Assembly: GCA_949128115.1 (NCBI GenBank)
Contig: OX421962.1
Coordinates: 11,979,262 to 12,043,261, forward strand
Reading direction: 5' to 3'
DNA length: 64,000 bases
From: Anaspis maculata
Taxonomy: Eukaryota; Arthropoda; Insecta; Coleoptera; Scraptiidae
Within the stretch, counting starts at the first letter, position 1. Every line of letters begins with the position of its first letter. Under the pieces are notes generated by a model. That model saw only the letters and a list, made by a program, of their open reading frames with translations. It did no database searches and was not told the origin of the DNA. Positions 49,323-62,069 of this stretch are shown here, one piece after another. The position numbers and the translations under genes are program-made.

Positions 49323-49678
49323 GATATTTGTGTTAGTTTGACGGATGTTGCGTTTGGAACAAGTAGCTGCCAACTCCTAAAGTGGTGACCGATCGTTTTT
49401 AAAGTCACGTGGGTTGGAGTTTAAAGTCACGTGGGTTGGAGCCTGAAGTCACGTGGGTTAAGACCTGAACTTTTTGGATAACAATTGTGTCTTTTTTTTT
49501 GATATTTGTGTTAGTTTGACGGATGTTGCGTTTGGAACAAGTAGCTGCCAACTCCTAAAGTGGTGACCGATCGTTTTTAAAGTCACGTGGGTTGGAGTTT
49601 AAAGTCACGTGGGTTGGAGCCTGAAGTCACGTGGGTTAAGACCTGAACTTTTTGGATAACAATTGTGTCTTTTTTTTT
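49323..49678 (+). repeat. Two identical 178-bp monomers (reference units, n = 3)
   Basis: Units at 49323-49500 and 49501-49678 read identically, and a third begins at 49679 before changing to the GACGGATCG variant. They give the cleanest view of the monomer: about 112 bp of spacer and three 22-bp sub-repeats. The marks TTAGTTTGACGG and AACTCCTAAAGTGG are shared with later copies near 56.1 and 58.3 kb. Confidence 0.85.
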
Positions 49679-49849
49679 GATATTTGTGTTAGTTTGACGG
49701 ATGTTGCGTTTGGAACAAGTAGCTGCCAACTCCTAAAGTGGTGACGGATCGCTTCAAAAGTCACGTGGTTTGAAGCCTGGAGTCCCGTGGGTTGAAGCCT
49801 GAAGTCACGTGGGTTGAAACCTGAACTTTTTGGATAACAATTGTGTCTT

Positions 49850-51665
49850 TAGTTTTTTGAAATTTGTGTTCGTTCATCAGTTGTTGCGTTTGGAACAAGT
49901 AGCTGCCAACTTCAAAAGTGGTGACCGATCGATTTCAAAGTCACGTGGGTTGAAGCCTGAAGTCACGTGGGTTGAAGCCTTGAGGCACGTGGGTTGGAGC
50001 CTGAAGTCACGTGGGTTAAAACCTGAAATTTTTAGATAACAATTGTGTCTTTTTTTTTTGAAATTTGTGTTCGTTCATCAGTTGTTGCGTTTGGAACAAG
50101 TAGCTGCCAACTTCAAAAGTGGTGACTGATCGTTTTCAAAGTCACGTGAGTTGAAGCCTGAAGTCACGTGGGTTGGAGCCTGAAGTCACGTGGGTTGAGA
50201 CCTGAACTTTTTGGATAACAATTGTGTCTTTTTTTTTTGATATTTGTGTTCGTTTGACGGATGTTGCGTTTGGAACAAGTAGCTGCCAACTCAAAAAGTG
50301 GTGACCGATGGTTTTTAAGTCACGTGGGTTGAAGTTTGAAGTCACGTGGGTTGGAGCCTGAAGTCACGTGGGTTCAAACCTGAACTTTTTGGATAACAAT
50401 TGTGTCTTTTTTTTTGATATTTGTGTTCGTTCGTCGGATGTCGCGTTTGGAACAAGTTGCTGCCAACTCCAAAAGTGGTGACGGATTGTTTTTAAAGTCA
50501 CGTGGGTTGAAGCCTGGAGTCACGTGGGTTTGAACCTGAACTTTTTGGATATAAATTGTGTCTTTTTTTTTTATATTTGTGTTCGTTCGTCAGATGTTGC
50601 GTTTGGAACAAGTAGCTGCCAACTTCGAAAGTGGTGACCGATCGTTTTCAATGTCACGTGAGTTGAAGCCTGAAGTCACGTGGGTTGAAGCCTAAAGTCA
50701 CGTGGGTTAAAACCTGAAATTTTTTGATAACAATTGTGTCTTTTTTTTTGAAATTTGTGTTCGTTCATCAGTTGTTGCGTTTGGAACAAGTAGCTGCCAA
50801 CTTCAAAGGTGGTGACCGATCGATTTCAAAGTCACGTGGGTTGAAGCCTGAAGTCACGTGGGTTGAAGCCTTGAGGCACGTGGGTTGGAGCCTGAAGTCA
50901 CGTGGGTTAAAACCTGAAATTTTTAGATAACAATTGTGTCTTTTTTTTTTGAAATTTGTGTTCGTTCATCAGTTGTTGCGTTTGGAACAAGTAGCTGCCA
51001 ACTTCAAAAGTGGTGACTGATCGTTTTCAAAGTCACGTGAGTTGAAGCCTGAAGTCACGTGGGTTGGAGCCTGAAGTCACGTGGGTTGAGACCTGAACTT
51101 TTTGGATAACAATTGTGTCTTTTTTTTTTGATATTTGTGTTCGTTTGACGGATGTTGCGTTTGGAACAAGTAGCTGCCAACTCAAAAAGTGGTGACCGAT
51201 GGTTTTTAAGTCACGTGGGTTGAAGTTTGAAGTCACGTGGGTTGGAGCCTGAAGTCACGTGGGTTCAAACCTGAACTTTTTGGATAACAATTGTGTCTTT
51301 TTTTTTGATATTTGTGTTCGTTCGTCGGATGTCGCGTTTGGAACAAGTTGCTGCCAACTCCAAAAGTGGTGACGGATTGTTTTTAAAGTCACGTGGGTTG
51401 AAGCCTGGAGTCACGTGGGTTGAAGCCTGGAGTCACGTGGGTTTGAACCTGAACTTTTTGGATATAAATTGTGTCTTTTTTTTTGATATTTGTGTTCGTT
51501 CGTCAGATGTTGCGTTTGGAACAAGTAGCTGCCAACTTCGAAAGTGGTGACCGATCGTTTTCAAAGTCACGTGAGTTGAAGCCTGAAGTCACGTGGGTTG
51601 GAGCCTAAAGTCACGTGGGTTAAAACCTGAAATTTTTTGATAACAATTGTGTCTTTTTTTTTGAA
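49850..51665 (+). repeat. 891/913-bp tandem duplication
   Basis: The first copy is about 49,850-50,740 and the second about 50,741-51,665. The private mark GCCTTGAGGC lies at 49977 and 50868 (offset 891). GGATATAAAT lies at 50547 and 51460 (offset 913). The change is exactly one extra 22-bp sub-repeat in copy 2. Further copies of the block lie near 56.45, 58.65 and 62.53 kb, with a partial one near 63.43 kb. Confidence 0.85.
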
Positions 51666-51689
51666 ATTTGTGTTCGTTCATCAGTTGTT

Positions 51690-53770
51690 GCGTTTGGAAC
51701 AAGTAGCTGCCAACTCCAAAAGTGGTTACCGATCAATTTCAAAGTCACGTTGGGTGAAGCCTGAAGTCACGTGGGTTGAAGCCTGGAGTCACGTGGGTTG
51801 GAGCCTGAAGTCACGTGGGTTAAAACCTGAAATTTTTAGATAACAATTGTGTCTTTTTTTTGAAATTTGTGTTCGTTCATCAGTTGTTGCGTTTGGAACA
51901 AGTAGCTGCCAACTTCAAAAGTGGTGACTGATCGTTTTCAAAGTCACGTGGGTTGAAGCCTGAAGTCACGTGAGTTGAAGCCTGGAGTCACGTGGGTCAA
52001 AACCTGAACTTTTTGAATAACGATTGTGCCTTTAGTTTTTTTTTATATTTGTGTTCGTCAGATGTTTCGTTTGGAACAAGTAGCTGCCAACTCAAAAAGT
52101 GGTGACCGATCGTTTTTAAAGTCACGTGGGTTAAAGTTTGAAGTCACGTGGGTTGGAGCCTGAAGTCACGTGGGTTAAAACCTGAACTTTTTGGATAACA
52201 ATTGTGTCTTTTTTTTGATATTTGTGTTCGTTCGTCAGATGTTGTGTTTGGAACAAGTAGCTGCCAACTCAAAAAGTGATGACCGATCGTTTTTAAAGTC
52301 ACGTGGGCTGGAGTTTGAAGTCACGTGGGTTGGAGCCTGAAGTCACGTGGGTTAAGACCTGAACTTTTTGGATAACAATTGTGTCTTTTTTTCTATATTT
52401 GTATTCGTTCGTCAGATGTTGCGTTTGGAACAAGTAGCTGCCAACTTCAAAAGTGGTTACCGATCGTTTCAAAAAACACGTGGGTTGATGCCTGAAGTCA
52501 CGTGGGTTGAAGCCTGAGGTCACGTGGGTTGAAGGCTGGAGTCACGTGGGTTAAAACCTGAACTTTTTGGATAACAATTGTGCCTTTTTTTTTTATATTT
52601 GTGTTCGTTCGTCAGATGTTGCGTTTGGAACAAGTAGCTGCCAACTCCAAAAGTGGTGACGGATCGTTTCAAAAGTCACGTGGGTTGAAGCCTGGAGTCA
52701 CGTGGGTTGAAGCCTGAAGTCACATGGGTTGAAGCCTGGAGTCACGTGGGTTGGAGCCTGAAGTCACGTGGGTTAAAACCTGAAATTTTTGGATAACAAT
52801 TGTGTCTTTAGTTTTTTGAAATTTGTGTTCGTTCATCAGTTGTTGCGTTTGGAACAAGTAGCTGCCAACTTCAAAAGTGGTTACCGATCAATTTCAAAGT
52901 CAGGTGGGTTGAAGCCTGAGGTCACTTGGGTTGAAGCCTGAAGTCACGTGGATTGAAACCTGAACTTTTTGGATAACAATTGTGTCTTTAGTTTTTTGAA
53001 ATTTGTGTTCGTTCATCAGTTGTTGCGTTTGGAACAAGTAGCTGCCAACTTCAAAAGTGGTTACCGATCGCTTCAAAAAACACGTGTGTTGATGCCTGAA
53101 GTCACGTGGGTTGAAGCCTGAAGTCACGTGGGTTGAAGCCTGAGGTCACGTGGGTTGAAGGCTGGAGCCACGTGGGTTAAAACCTGAACTTTTTGGATAA
53201 CAATTGTGTCTTTTTTTTTTGATATTTGTGTTCGTTCGTCAGATGTTGCGTTTGGAACAAGTAGCTGCCAACTCCAAAAGTGGTGACCGATCGTTTTAAA
53301 AGTCACGTGGGTTGGAGTTTGAAGTCACGTGGGTTGGAGCCTGAAGTCACGTGGGTTGAGACCTGAACTTTTTGGATAACAATTGTGTCCTTTTTTTTGA
53401 TATTTGTGTTCGTTTGACGGATGTTGCGTTTGGAACAAGTAGCTGCCAACTCCAAAAGTGGTGACGGATCGTTTCAAAAGTCACGTGGGTTGAAGCCTGG
53501 AGTCACGTGGGTTGAAGCCTGAAGTCACGTGGGTTTAAACCTGAACTTTTTGGATAACAATTGTGTCTTAAGTTTTTTTATATTTGTGTTCGTCAGATGT
53601 TGCGTTTGAAACAAGTAGCTGCCAACTCAAAAAGTGATGACCGATCGTTTTTAAAGTCACGTGAGTTGATGTTTTAAGTCACGTGGGTTGGAGCTTGCAG
53701 TCACGTGGGTTGAAACATGAACTTTTTGGATAACAATTGTATCTTTTTTTCTATATTTGTGTTCGTTTGT
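51690..53770 (+). repeat. Block repeated at 60,313-62,370 (offset 8,623)
   Basis: GATCAATTTC (51731 and 60354) and CGATTGTGCC (52021 and 60644) keep an offset of 8,623. Copy 2 lacks one 22-bp sub-repeat near 62.1 kb. The copies part near 53,770 and 62,370, where GTTTGTCGG faces GTTTGACGG. Confidence 0.85.
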
Positions 53771-53839
53771 CGGATGTTGCGCTTGGAACAAGTAGCTGTC
53801 AACTCCAAAAGTGGTGACGGATCGTTTTAAAAGTCACGT

Positions 53840-55140
53840 GGGTTGAAGCCTGGAGTCACGTGGGTTGAAGCCTGGAGTCACGTGGGTTTAAACCTGAACT
53901 TTTTGGATAACAATTGTGTTTTTTTTTCTATATTTGTATTCGTTCGTCAGATGTTGCGTTTGGAACAAGTAGCTGCCAACTTCAAAAGTGGTTACCGATC
54001 GTTTCAAAAAACACGTGGGTTGATGCCTGAAGTCACGTGGGTTGAAGCCTGAAGTCACGTGGGTTGAAGCCTGAGGTCACGTGGGTTGAAGGCTGGAGTC
54101 ACGTGGGTTAAAACCTGAACTTTTTGGATAACAATTGTGTCTTTTTTTTTATATTTGTGTTCGTTCGTCAGATGTTGCGTTTGGAACAAGTAGCTGCCAA
54201 CTCCAAAAGTGGTGACCGATCGTTTTAAAAGTCACGTGGGTTGGAGTTTGAAGTCACGTGGGTTGGAGCCTGAAGTCACGTGGGTTAAGACCTGAACTTT
54301 TTGGATAACAATTGTGTCCTTTTTTTTGATATTTGTGTTCGTTTGACGGATGTTGCGTTTGGAACAAGTAGCTGCCAACTCCAAAAGTGGTGACGGATCG
54401 TTTCAAAAGTCACGTGGGTTGAAGCCTGGAGTCACGTGGGTTGAAGCCTGAAGTCACGTGGGTTGAAGCCTGGAGTCACGTGGGTTGGAGCCTGGAGTCA
54501 CGTGGGTTAAAACCTGAAATTTTTGGATAACAATTGTGTCTTTAGTTTTTTGAAATTTGTGTTCGTTCATCAGTTGTTGCGTTTGGAACAAGTAGCTGCC
54601 AACTTCAAAAGTGGTTACCGATCAATTTCAAAGTCACGTGGGTTGAAGCCTGAGGTCACTTGGGTTGAAGCCTGAAGTCACGTGGATTGAAACCTGAACT
54701 TTTTGGATAACAATTGTGTCTTTAGTTTTTTGAAATTTGTGTTCGTTCATCAGTTGTTGCGTTTGGAACAAGTAGCTGCCAACTTCAAAAGTGATTACCG
54801 ATCGTTTCAAAAAACACGTGGGTTGATGCCTGAAGTCACGTGGGTTGAAGCCTGAAGTCACGTGGGTTGAAGGCTGGAGTCACGTGGGCTTAAACCTGAA
54901 CTTTCTGGATAACAATTGTGTCTTTTTTTCTATATTTGTATTCGTTCGTCAGATGTTGCGTTTGGAACAAGTAGCTGCCAACTTCAAAAGTGGTTACCGA
55001 TCGTTTCAAAAAACACGTGGGTTGATGCCTGAAGTCACGTGGGTTGAAGCCTGAAGTCACGTGGGTTGAAGCCTGAGGTCACGTGGGTTGAAGGCTGGAG
55101 TCACGTGGGTTAAAACCTGAACTTTTTGGATAACAATTGT
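53840..55140 (+). repeat. Variant cluster with CTATATTTGTATTCG and AAAAAACACGTG units, partly duplicated
   Basis: Units whose first sub-repeat is cut to AAAAAACACGTGGGTTGATG recur here. The stretch at 53,843-54,052 is matched by 54,845-55,054 (offset 1,002). The same variant is common in the 29-32 kb and 42-45 kb parts of the 13-kb units. Confidence 0.65.
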
Positions 55141-55639
55141 GTCCTTTTTTTTTATATTTGTGTTCGTTTGACGGATGTTGCGTTTGGAACAAGTTGCTGC
55201 CAACTCCAAAAGTGGTGACGGATCGTTTCAAAAGTCACGTGGGTTGAAGCCTGGAGGCACGTGGGTTGAAGCCTGAAGTCACGTGGGTTTAAACCTGAAC
55301 TTTTTGGATAACAATTGTGTCTTAAGTTTTTTTATATTTGTGTTCGTCAGATGTTGCGTTTGAAACAAGTAGCTGCCAACTCAAAAAGTGGTTACCGATC
55401 AATTTCAAAGTCACGTTGGGTGAAGCCTGAAGTCACGTGGGTTGAAGCCTGGAGTCACGTGGGTTGGAGCCTGAAGTCACGTGGGTTAAAACCTGAAATT
55501 TTTAGATAACAATTGTGTCTTTTTTTTGAAATTTGTGTTCGTTCATCAGTTGTTGCGTTTGGAACAAGTAGCTGCCAACTTCAAAAGTGGTTACCGATCA
55601 ATTTCAAAGTCACGTTGGGTGAAGCCTGAAGTCACGTGG

Positions 55640-58600
55640 GTTGAAGCCTGGAGTCACGTGGGTTGGAGCCTGAAGTCACGTGGGTTAAAACCTGAAAATT
55701 TTAGATAACAATTGTGTCTTTTTTTTGAAATTTGTGTTCGTTCATCAGTTGTTGCGTTTGGAACAAGTAGCTGCCAACTTCAAAAGTGGTGACTGATCGT
55801 TTTCAAAGTCACGTGGGTTGAAGCCTGAAGTCACGTGGGTTGAAGCCTGGAGTCACGTGGGTCAAAACCTGAACTTTTTGAATAACGATTGTGCCTTTAG
55901 TTTTTTTTTATATTTGTGTTCGTCAGATATTTCGTTTGGAACAAGTAGCTGCCAACTCAAAAAGTGGTGACCGATCAATTTCAAAGTCACGTTGGGTGAA
56001 GCCTGAAGTCACGTGGGTTGAAGCCTGGAGCACGTGGGTTGGAGCCTGAAGTCACGTGGTTTAAAACCTGAAATTTTTAGATAACAATTGTGTCTTTTTT
56101 TTTGATATTTGTGTTAGTTTGACGGATGTTGCGTTTGGAACAAGTAGCTGCCAACTCCTAAAGTGGTGACCGATCGTTTTTAAAGTCACGTGGGTTGGAG
56201 TTTAAAGTCACGTGGGTTGGAGCCTGAAGTCACGTGGGTTAAGACCTGAACTTTTTGGATAACAATTGTGTCTTTTTTTTTGATATTTGTGTTAGTTTGA
56301 CGGATGTTGCGTTTGGAACAAGTAGCTGCCAACTCCTAAAGTGGTGACGGATCGCTTCAAAAGTCACGTGGTTTGAAGCCTGGAGTCCCGTGGGTTGAAG
56401 CCTGAAGTCACGTGGGTTGAAACCTGAACTTTTTGGATAACAATTGTGTCTTTAGTTTTTTGAAATTTGTGTTCGTTCATCAGTTGTTGCGTTTGGAACA
56501 AGTAGCTGCCAACTTCAAAAGTGGTGACCGATCGATTTCAAAGTCACGTGGGTTGAAGCCTGAAGTCACGTGGGTTGAAGCCTTGAGGCACGTGGGTTGG
56601 AGCCTGAAGTCACGTGGGTTAAAACCTGAAATTTTTAGATAACAATTGTGTCTTTTTTTTTTGAAATTTGTGTTCGTTCATCAGTTGTTGCGTTTGGAAC
56701 AAGTAGCTGCCAACTTCAAAAGTGGTGACTGATCGTTTTCAAAGTCACGTGAGTTGAAGCCTGAAGTCACGTGGGTTGGAGCCTGAAGTCACGTGGGTTG
56801 AGACCTGAACTTTTTGGATAACAATTGTGTCTTTTTTTTTTGATATTTGTGTTCGTTTGACGGATGTTGCGTTTGGAACAAGTAGCTGCCAACTCAAAAA
56901 GTGGTGACCGATGGTTTTTAAGTCACGTGGGTTGAAGTTTGAAGTCACGTGGGTTGGAGCCTGAAGTCACGTGGGTTCAAACCTGAACTTTTTGGATAAC
57001 AATTGTGTCTTTTTTTTTGATATTTGTGTTCGTTCGTCGGATGTCGCGTTTGGAACAAGTTGCTGCCAACTCCAAAAGTGGTGACGTATTGTTTTTAAAG
57101 TCACGTGGGTTGAAGCCTGGAGTCACGTGGGTTGAAGCCTGGAGTCACGTGGGTTTGAACCTGAACTTTTTGGATATAAATTGTGTCTTTTTTTTTGATA
57201 TTTGTGTTCGTTCGTCAGATGTTGCGTTTGGAACAAGTAGCTGCCAACTTCGAAAGTAGTGACCGATCGTTTTCAAAGTCACGTGAGTTGAAGCCTGAAG
57301 CACGTGGGTTGAAGCCTAAAGTCACGTGGGTTAAAACCTGAAATTTTTTGATAACAATTGTGTCTTTTTTTTTGAAATTTGTGTTCGTTCATCAGTTGTT
57401 GCGTTTGGAACAAGTAGCTGCCAACTTCAAAAGTGGTAACTGATCGTTTTCGAAGTCACGTGGGTTGGAGCCTGAAGTCACGTGGGTTGAAGCCTGGAGT
57501 CACGTGGGTTAAAACCTGAACTTTTTGAATAACAATTGTGTCTTAAGTTTTTTTAATATTTGTGTTCGTCAGATGTTGCGTTTGGAACAAGTAGCTGCCA
57601 ACTCAAAAAGTGGTGACCGATCGTTTTTAAAGTCACGTGGGTTGAAGTTTGAAGTCACGTGGGTTGGAGCCTTAAGTCACGTGGGTTAAAACCTGAACTC
57701 TTTTGATAACAATTGTGTATTTTTTTTTGATATTTGTGTTCGTTCGTCAGATGTTGCGTTTGGAACAAGTAGCTGCCAACTCAAAAAGTTGTGACCGATC
57801 GTTTTGAAAGTCACGTGGGTTGGAGTTTGAAGTCACGTGGGTTGAAGCCTGGAGTCACGTGGGTTGGAGCCTGAAGTCACGTGGGTTAAAACCTGAAAAT
57901 TTTAGATAACAATTGTGTCTTTTTTTTGAAATTTGTGTTCGTTCATCAGTTGTTGCGTTTGGAACAAGTAGCTGCCAACTTCAAAAGTGGTGACTGATCG
58001 TTTTCAAAGTCACGTGGGTTGAAGCCTGAAGTCACGTGGGTTAAAGCCTGGAGTCACGTGGGTCAAAACCTGAACTTTTTGAATAACGATTGTGCCTTTA
58101 GTTTTTTTTTATATTTGTGTTCGTCAGATGTTTCGTTTGGAACAAGTAGCTGCCAACTCAAAAAGTGGTGACCGATCAATTTCAAAGTCACGTTGGGTGA
58201 AGCCTGAAGTCACGTGGGTTGAAGCCTGGAGCACGTGGGTTGGAGCCTGAAGTCACGTGGTTTAAAACCTGAAATTTTTAGATAACAATTGTGTCTTTTT
58301 TTTTGATATTTGTGTTAGTTTGACGGATGTTGCGTTTGGAACAAGTAGCTGCCAACTCCTAAAGTGGTGACCGATCGTTTTTAAAGTCACGTGGGTTGGA
58401 GTTTAAAGTCACGTGGGTTGGAGCCTGAAGTCACGTGGGTTAAGACCTGAACTTTTTGGATAACAATTGTGTCTTTTTTTTTGATATTTGTGTTAGTTTG
58501 ACGGATGTTGCGTTTGGAACAAGTAGCTGCCAACTCCTAAAGTGGTGACGGATCGCTTTAAAAGTCACGTGGTTTGAAGCCTGGAGTCCCGTGGGTTGAA

Positions 58601-60041
58601 GCCTGAAGTCACGTGGGTTGAAACCTGAACTTTTTGGATAACAATTGTGTCTTTAGTTTTTTGAAATTTGTGTTCGTACATCAGTTGTTGCGTTTGGAAC
58701 AAGTAGCTGCCAACTTCAAAAGTGGTGACCGATCGATTTCAAAGTCACGTGGGTTGAAGCCTGAAGTCACGTGGGTTGAAGCTTTGAGGCACGTGGGTTG
58801 GAGCCTGAAGTCACGTGGGTTAAAACCTGAAATTTTTAGATAACAATTGTGTCTTTTTTTTTTGAAATTTGTGTTCGTTCATCAGTTGTTGCGTTTGGAA
58901 CAAGTAGCTGCCAACTTCAAAAGTGGTGACTGATCGTTTTCAAAGTCACGTGAGTTGAAGCCTGAAGTCACGTGGGTTGGAGCCTGAAGTCACGTGGGTT
59001 GAGACCTGAACTTTTTGGATAACAATTGTGTCTTTTTTTTTTGATATTTGTGTTCGTTTGACGGATGTTGCGTTTGGAACAAGTAGCTGCCAACTCAAAA
59101 AGTGGTGACCGATGGTTTTTAAGTCACGTGGGTTGAAGTTTGAAGTCACGTGGGTTGGAGCCTGAAGTCACGTGGGTTCAAACCTGAACTTTTTGGATAA
59201 CAATTGTGTCTTTTTTTTTGATATTTGTGTTCGTTCGTCGGATGTCGCGTTTGGAACAAGTTGCTGCCAACTCCAAAAGTGGTGACGTATTGTTTTTAAA
59301 GTCACGTGGGTTGAAGCCTGGAGTCACGTGGGTTGAAGCCTGGAGTCACGTGGGTTTGAACCTGAACTTTTTGGATATAAATTGTGTCTTTTTTTTTGAT
59401 ATTTGTGTTCGTTCGTCAGATGTTGCGTTTGGAACAAGTAGCTGCCAACTTCGAAAGTGGTGACCGATTGTTTTCAAAGTCACGTGAGTTGAAGCCTGAA
59501 GTCACGTGGGTTGAAGCCTAAAGTCACGTGGGTTAAAACCTGAAATTTTTTGATAACAATTGTGTCTTTTTTTTTGAAATTTGTGTTCGTTCATCAGTTG
59601 TTGCGTTTGGAACAAGTAGCTGCCAACTTCAAAAGTGGTAACTGATCGTTTTCGAAGTCACGTGGGTTGGAGCCTGAAGTCACGTGGGTTGAAGCCTGGA
59701 GTCACGTGGGTTAAAACCTGAACTTTTTGAATAACAATTGTGTCTTAAGTTTTTTTAATATTTGTGTTCGTCAGATGTTGCGTTTGGAACAAGTAGCTGC
59801 CAACTCAAAAAGTGGTGACCGATCGTTTTTAAAGTCACGTGGGTTGAAGTTTGAAGTCACGTGGGTTGGAGCCTTAAGTCACGTGGGTTAAAACCTGAAC
59901 TCTTTTGATAACAATTGTGTATTTTTTTTTGATATTTGTGTTCGTTCGTCAGATGTTGCGTTTGGAACAAGTAGCTGCCAACTCAAAAAGTTGTGACCGA
60001 TCGTTTTTAAAGTCACGTGGGTTGGAGTTTGAAGTCACGTG
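55640..60041 (+). repeat. 2,201-bp tandem duplication (two copies)
   Basis: Copy 1 is about 55,640-57,840 and copy 2 about 57,841-60,041. CCTGAAAATT (55691 and 57892) and the shortened GGAGCACGTG unit (56031 and 58232) hold the offset at 2,201. Differences are scattered single bases and one short deletion (GAAGCACGTG near 57,300). The right ends part near 57,840 and 60,041. Confidence 0.85.
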
Positions 60042-62069
60042 GGTTGGAGCCTGAAGTCACGTGGGTTTAGACCTGAACTTTTTGGATAACAATTGTGTCT
60101 TTTTTTTGATATTTGTGTTAGTTTGACGGATGTTGCGTTTGGAACAAGTAGCTGCCAACTCCAAAAGTGGTGACGGATCGCTTCAAAAGTCACGTGGTTT
60201 GAAGCCTGGAGTCCCGTGGGTTGAAGCCTGAAGTCACGTGGGTTTAAACCTGAACTTTTTGGATAACAATTGTGTCTTTTTTTTTGATATTTGTGTTCGT
60301 TCGTCAAATGTTGCGTTTGGAACAAGTAGCTGCCAACTCCAAAAGTGGTTACCGATCAATTTCAAAGTCACGTTGGGTGAAGCCTGAAGTCACGTGGGTT
60401 GAAGCCTGGAGTCACGTGGGTTGGAGCCTGAAGTCACGTGGGTTAAAACCTGAAATTTTTAGATAACAATTGTGTCTTTTTTTTGAAATTTGTGTTCGTT
60501 CATCAGTTGTTGCGTTTGGAACAAGTAGCTGCCAACTTCAAAAGTGGTGACTGATCGTTCTCAAAGTCACGTGGGTTGAAGCCTGAAGTCACGTGGGTTG
60601 AAGCCTGGAGTCACGTGGGTCAAAACCTGAACTTTTTGAATAACGATTGTGCCTTTAGTTTTTTTTTATATTTGTGTTCGTCAGATGTTTCGTTTGGAAC
60701 AAGTAGCTGCCAACTCAAAAAGTGGTGACCGATCGTTTTTAAAGTCACGTGGGTTCAAGTTTGAAGTCACGTGGGTTGGAGCCTGAAGTCACGTGGGTTA
60801 AAACCTGAACTTTTTGGATGACAATTGTGTCTTTTTTTTGATATTTGTGTTCGTTCGTCAGATGTTGTGTTTGGAACAAGTAGCTGCCAACTCAAAAAGT
60901 GATGACCGATCGTTTTTAAAGTCACGTGGGCTGGAGTTTGAAGTCACGTGGGTTGGAGCCTGAAGTCACGTGGGTTAAGACCTGAACTTTTTGGATAACA
61001 ATTGTGTCTTTTTTTCTATATTTGTATTCGTTCGTCAGATGTTGCGTTTGGAACAAGTAGCTGCCAACTTCAAAAGTGGTTACCGATCGTTTCAAAAAAC
61101 ACGTGGGTTGATGCCTGAAGTCACGTGGGTTGAAGCCTGAGGTCACGTGGGTTGGAGGCTGGAGTCACGTGGGTTAAAACCTGAACTTTTTGGATGACAA
61201 TTGTGCCTTTTTTTTTTATATTTGTGTTCGTTCGTCAGATGTTGCGTTTGGAACAAGTAGCTGCCAACTCCAAAAGTGGTGACGGATCGTTTCAAAAGTC
61301 ACGTGGGTTGAAGCCTGGAGTCACGTGGGTTGAAGCCTGAAGTCACGTGGGTTGAAGCCTGGAGTCACGTGGGTTGGAGCCTGAAGTCACGTGGGTTAAA
61401 ACCTGAAACTTTTGGATAACAATTGTGTCTTTAGTTTTTTGAAATTTGTGTTCGTTCATCAGTTATTGCGTTTGGAACAAGTAGCTGCCAACTTCAAAAG
61501 TGGTTACCGATCAATTTCAAAGTCAGGTGGGTTGAAGCCTGAGGTCACTTGGGTTGAAGCCTGAAGTCACGTGGATTGAAACCTGAACTTTTTGGATAAC
61601 AATTGTGTCTTTAGTTTTTTGAAATTTGTGTTCGTTCATCAGTTGTTGCGTTTGGAACAAGTAGCTGCCAACTTCAAAAGTGGTTACCGATCGTTTCAAA
61701 AAACACGTGGGTTGATGCCTGAAGTCACGTGGGTTGAAGCCTGAAGTCACGTGGGTTGAAGCCTGAGGTCACGTGGGTTGAAGGCTGGAGTCACGTGGGT
61801 TAAAACCTGAACTTTTTGGATAACAATTGTGTCTTTTTTTTTTGATATTTGTGTTCGTTCGTCAGATGTTGCGTTTGGAACAAGTAGCTGCCAACTCCAA
61901 AAGTGGTGACCGATCGTTTTAAAAGTCACGTGGGTTGGAGTTTGAAGTCACGTGGGTTGGAGCCTGAAGTCACGTGGGTTAAGACCTGAACTTTTTGGAT
62001 AACAATTGTGTCCTTTTTTTTGATATTTGTGTTCGTTTGACGGATGTTGCGTTTGGAACAAGTAGCTGC

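Noticed and set aside
49340..49370. CENP-B box in the TTCGTTTGACGG part of the monomer
   Set aside because: The TTCG and central A fit, but the required CGGG end does not. The match is too weak to claim.
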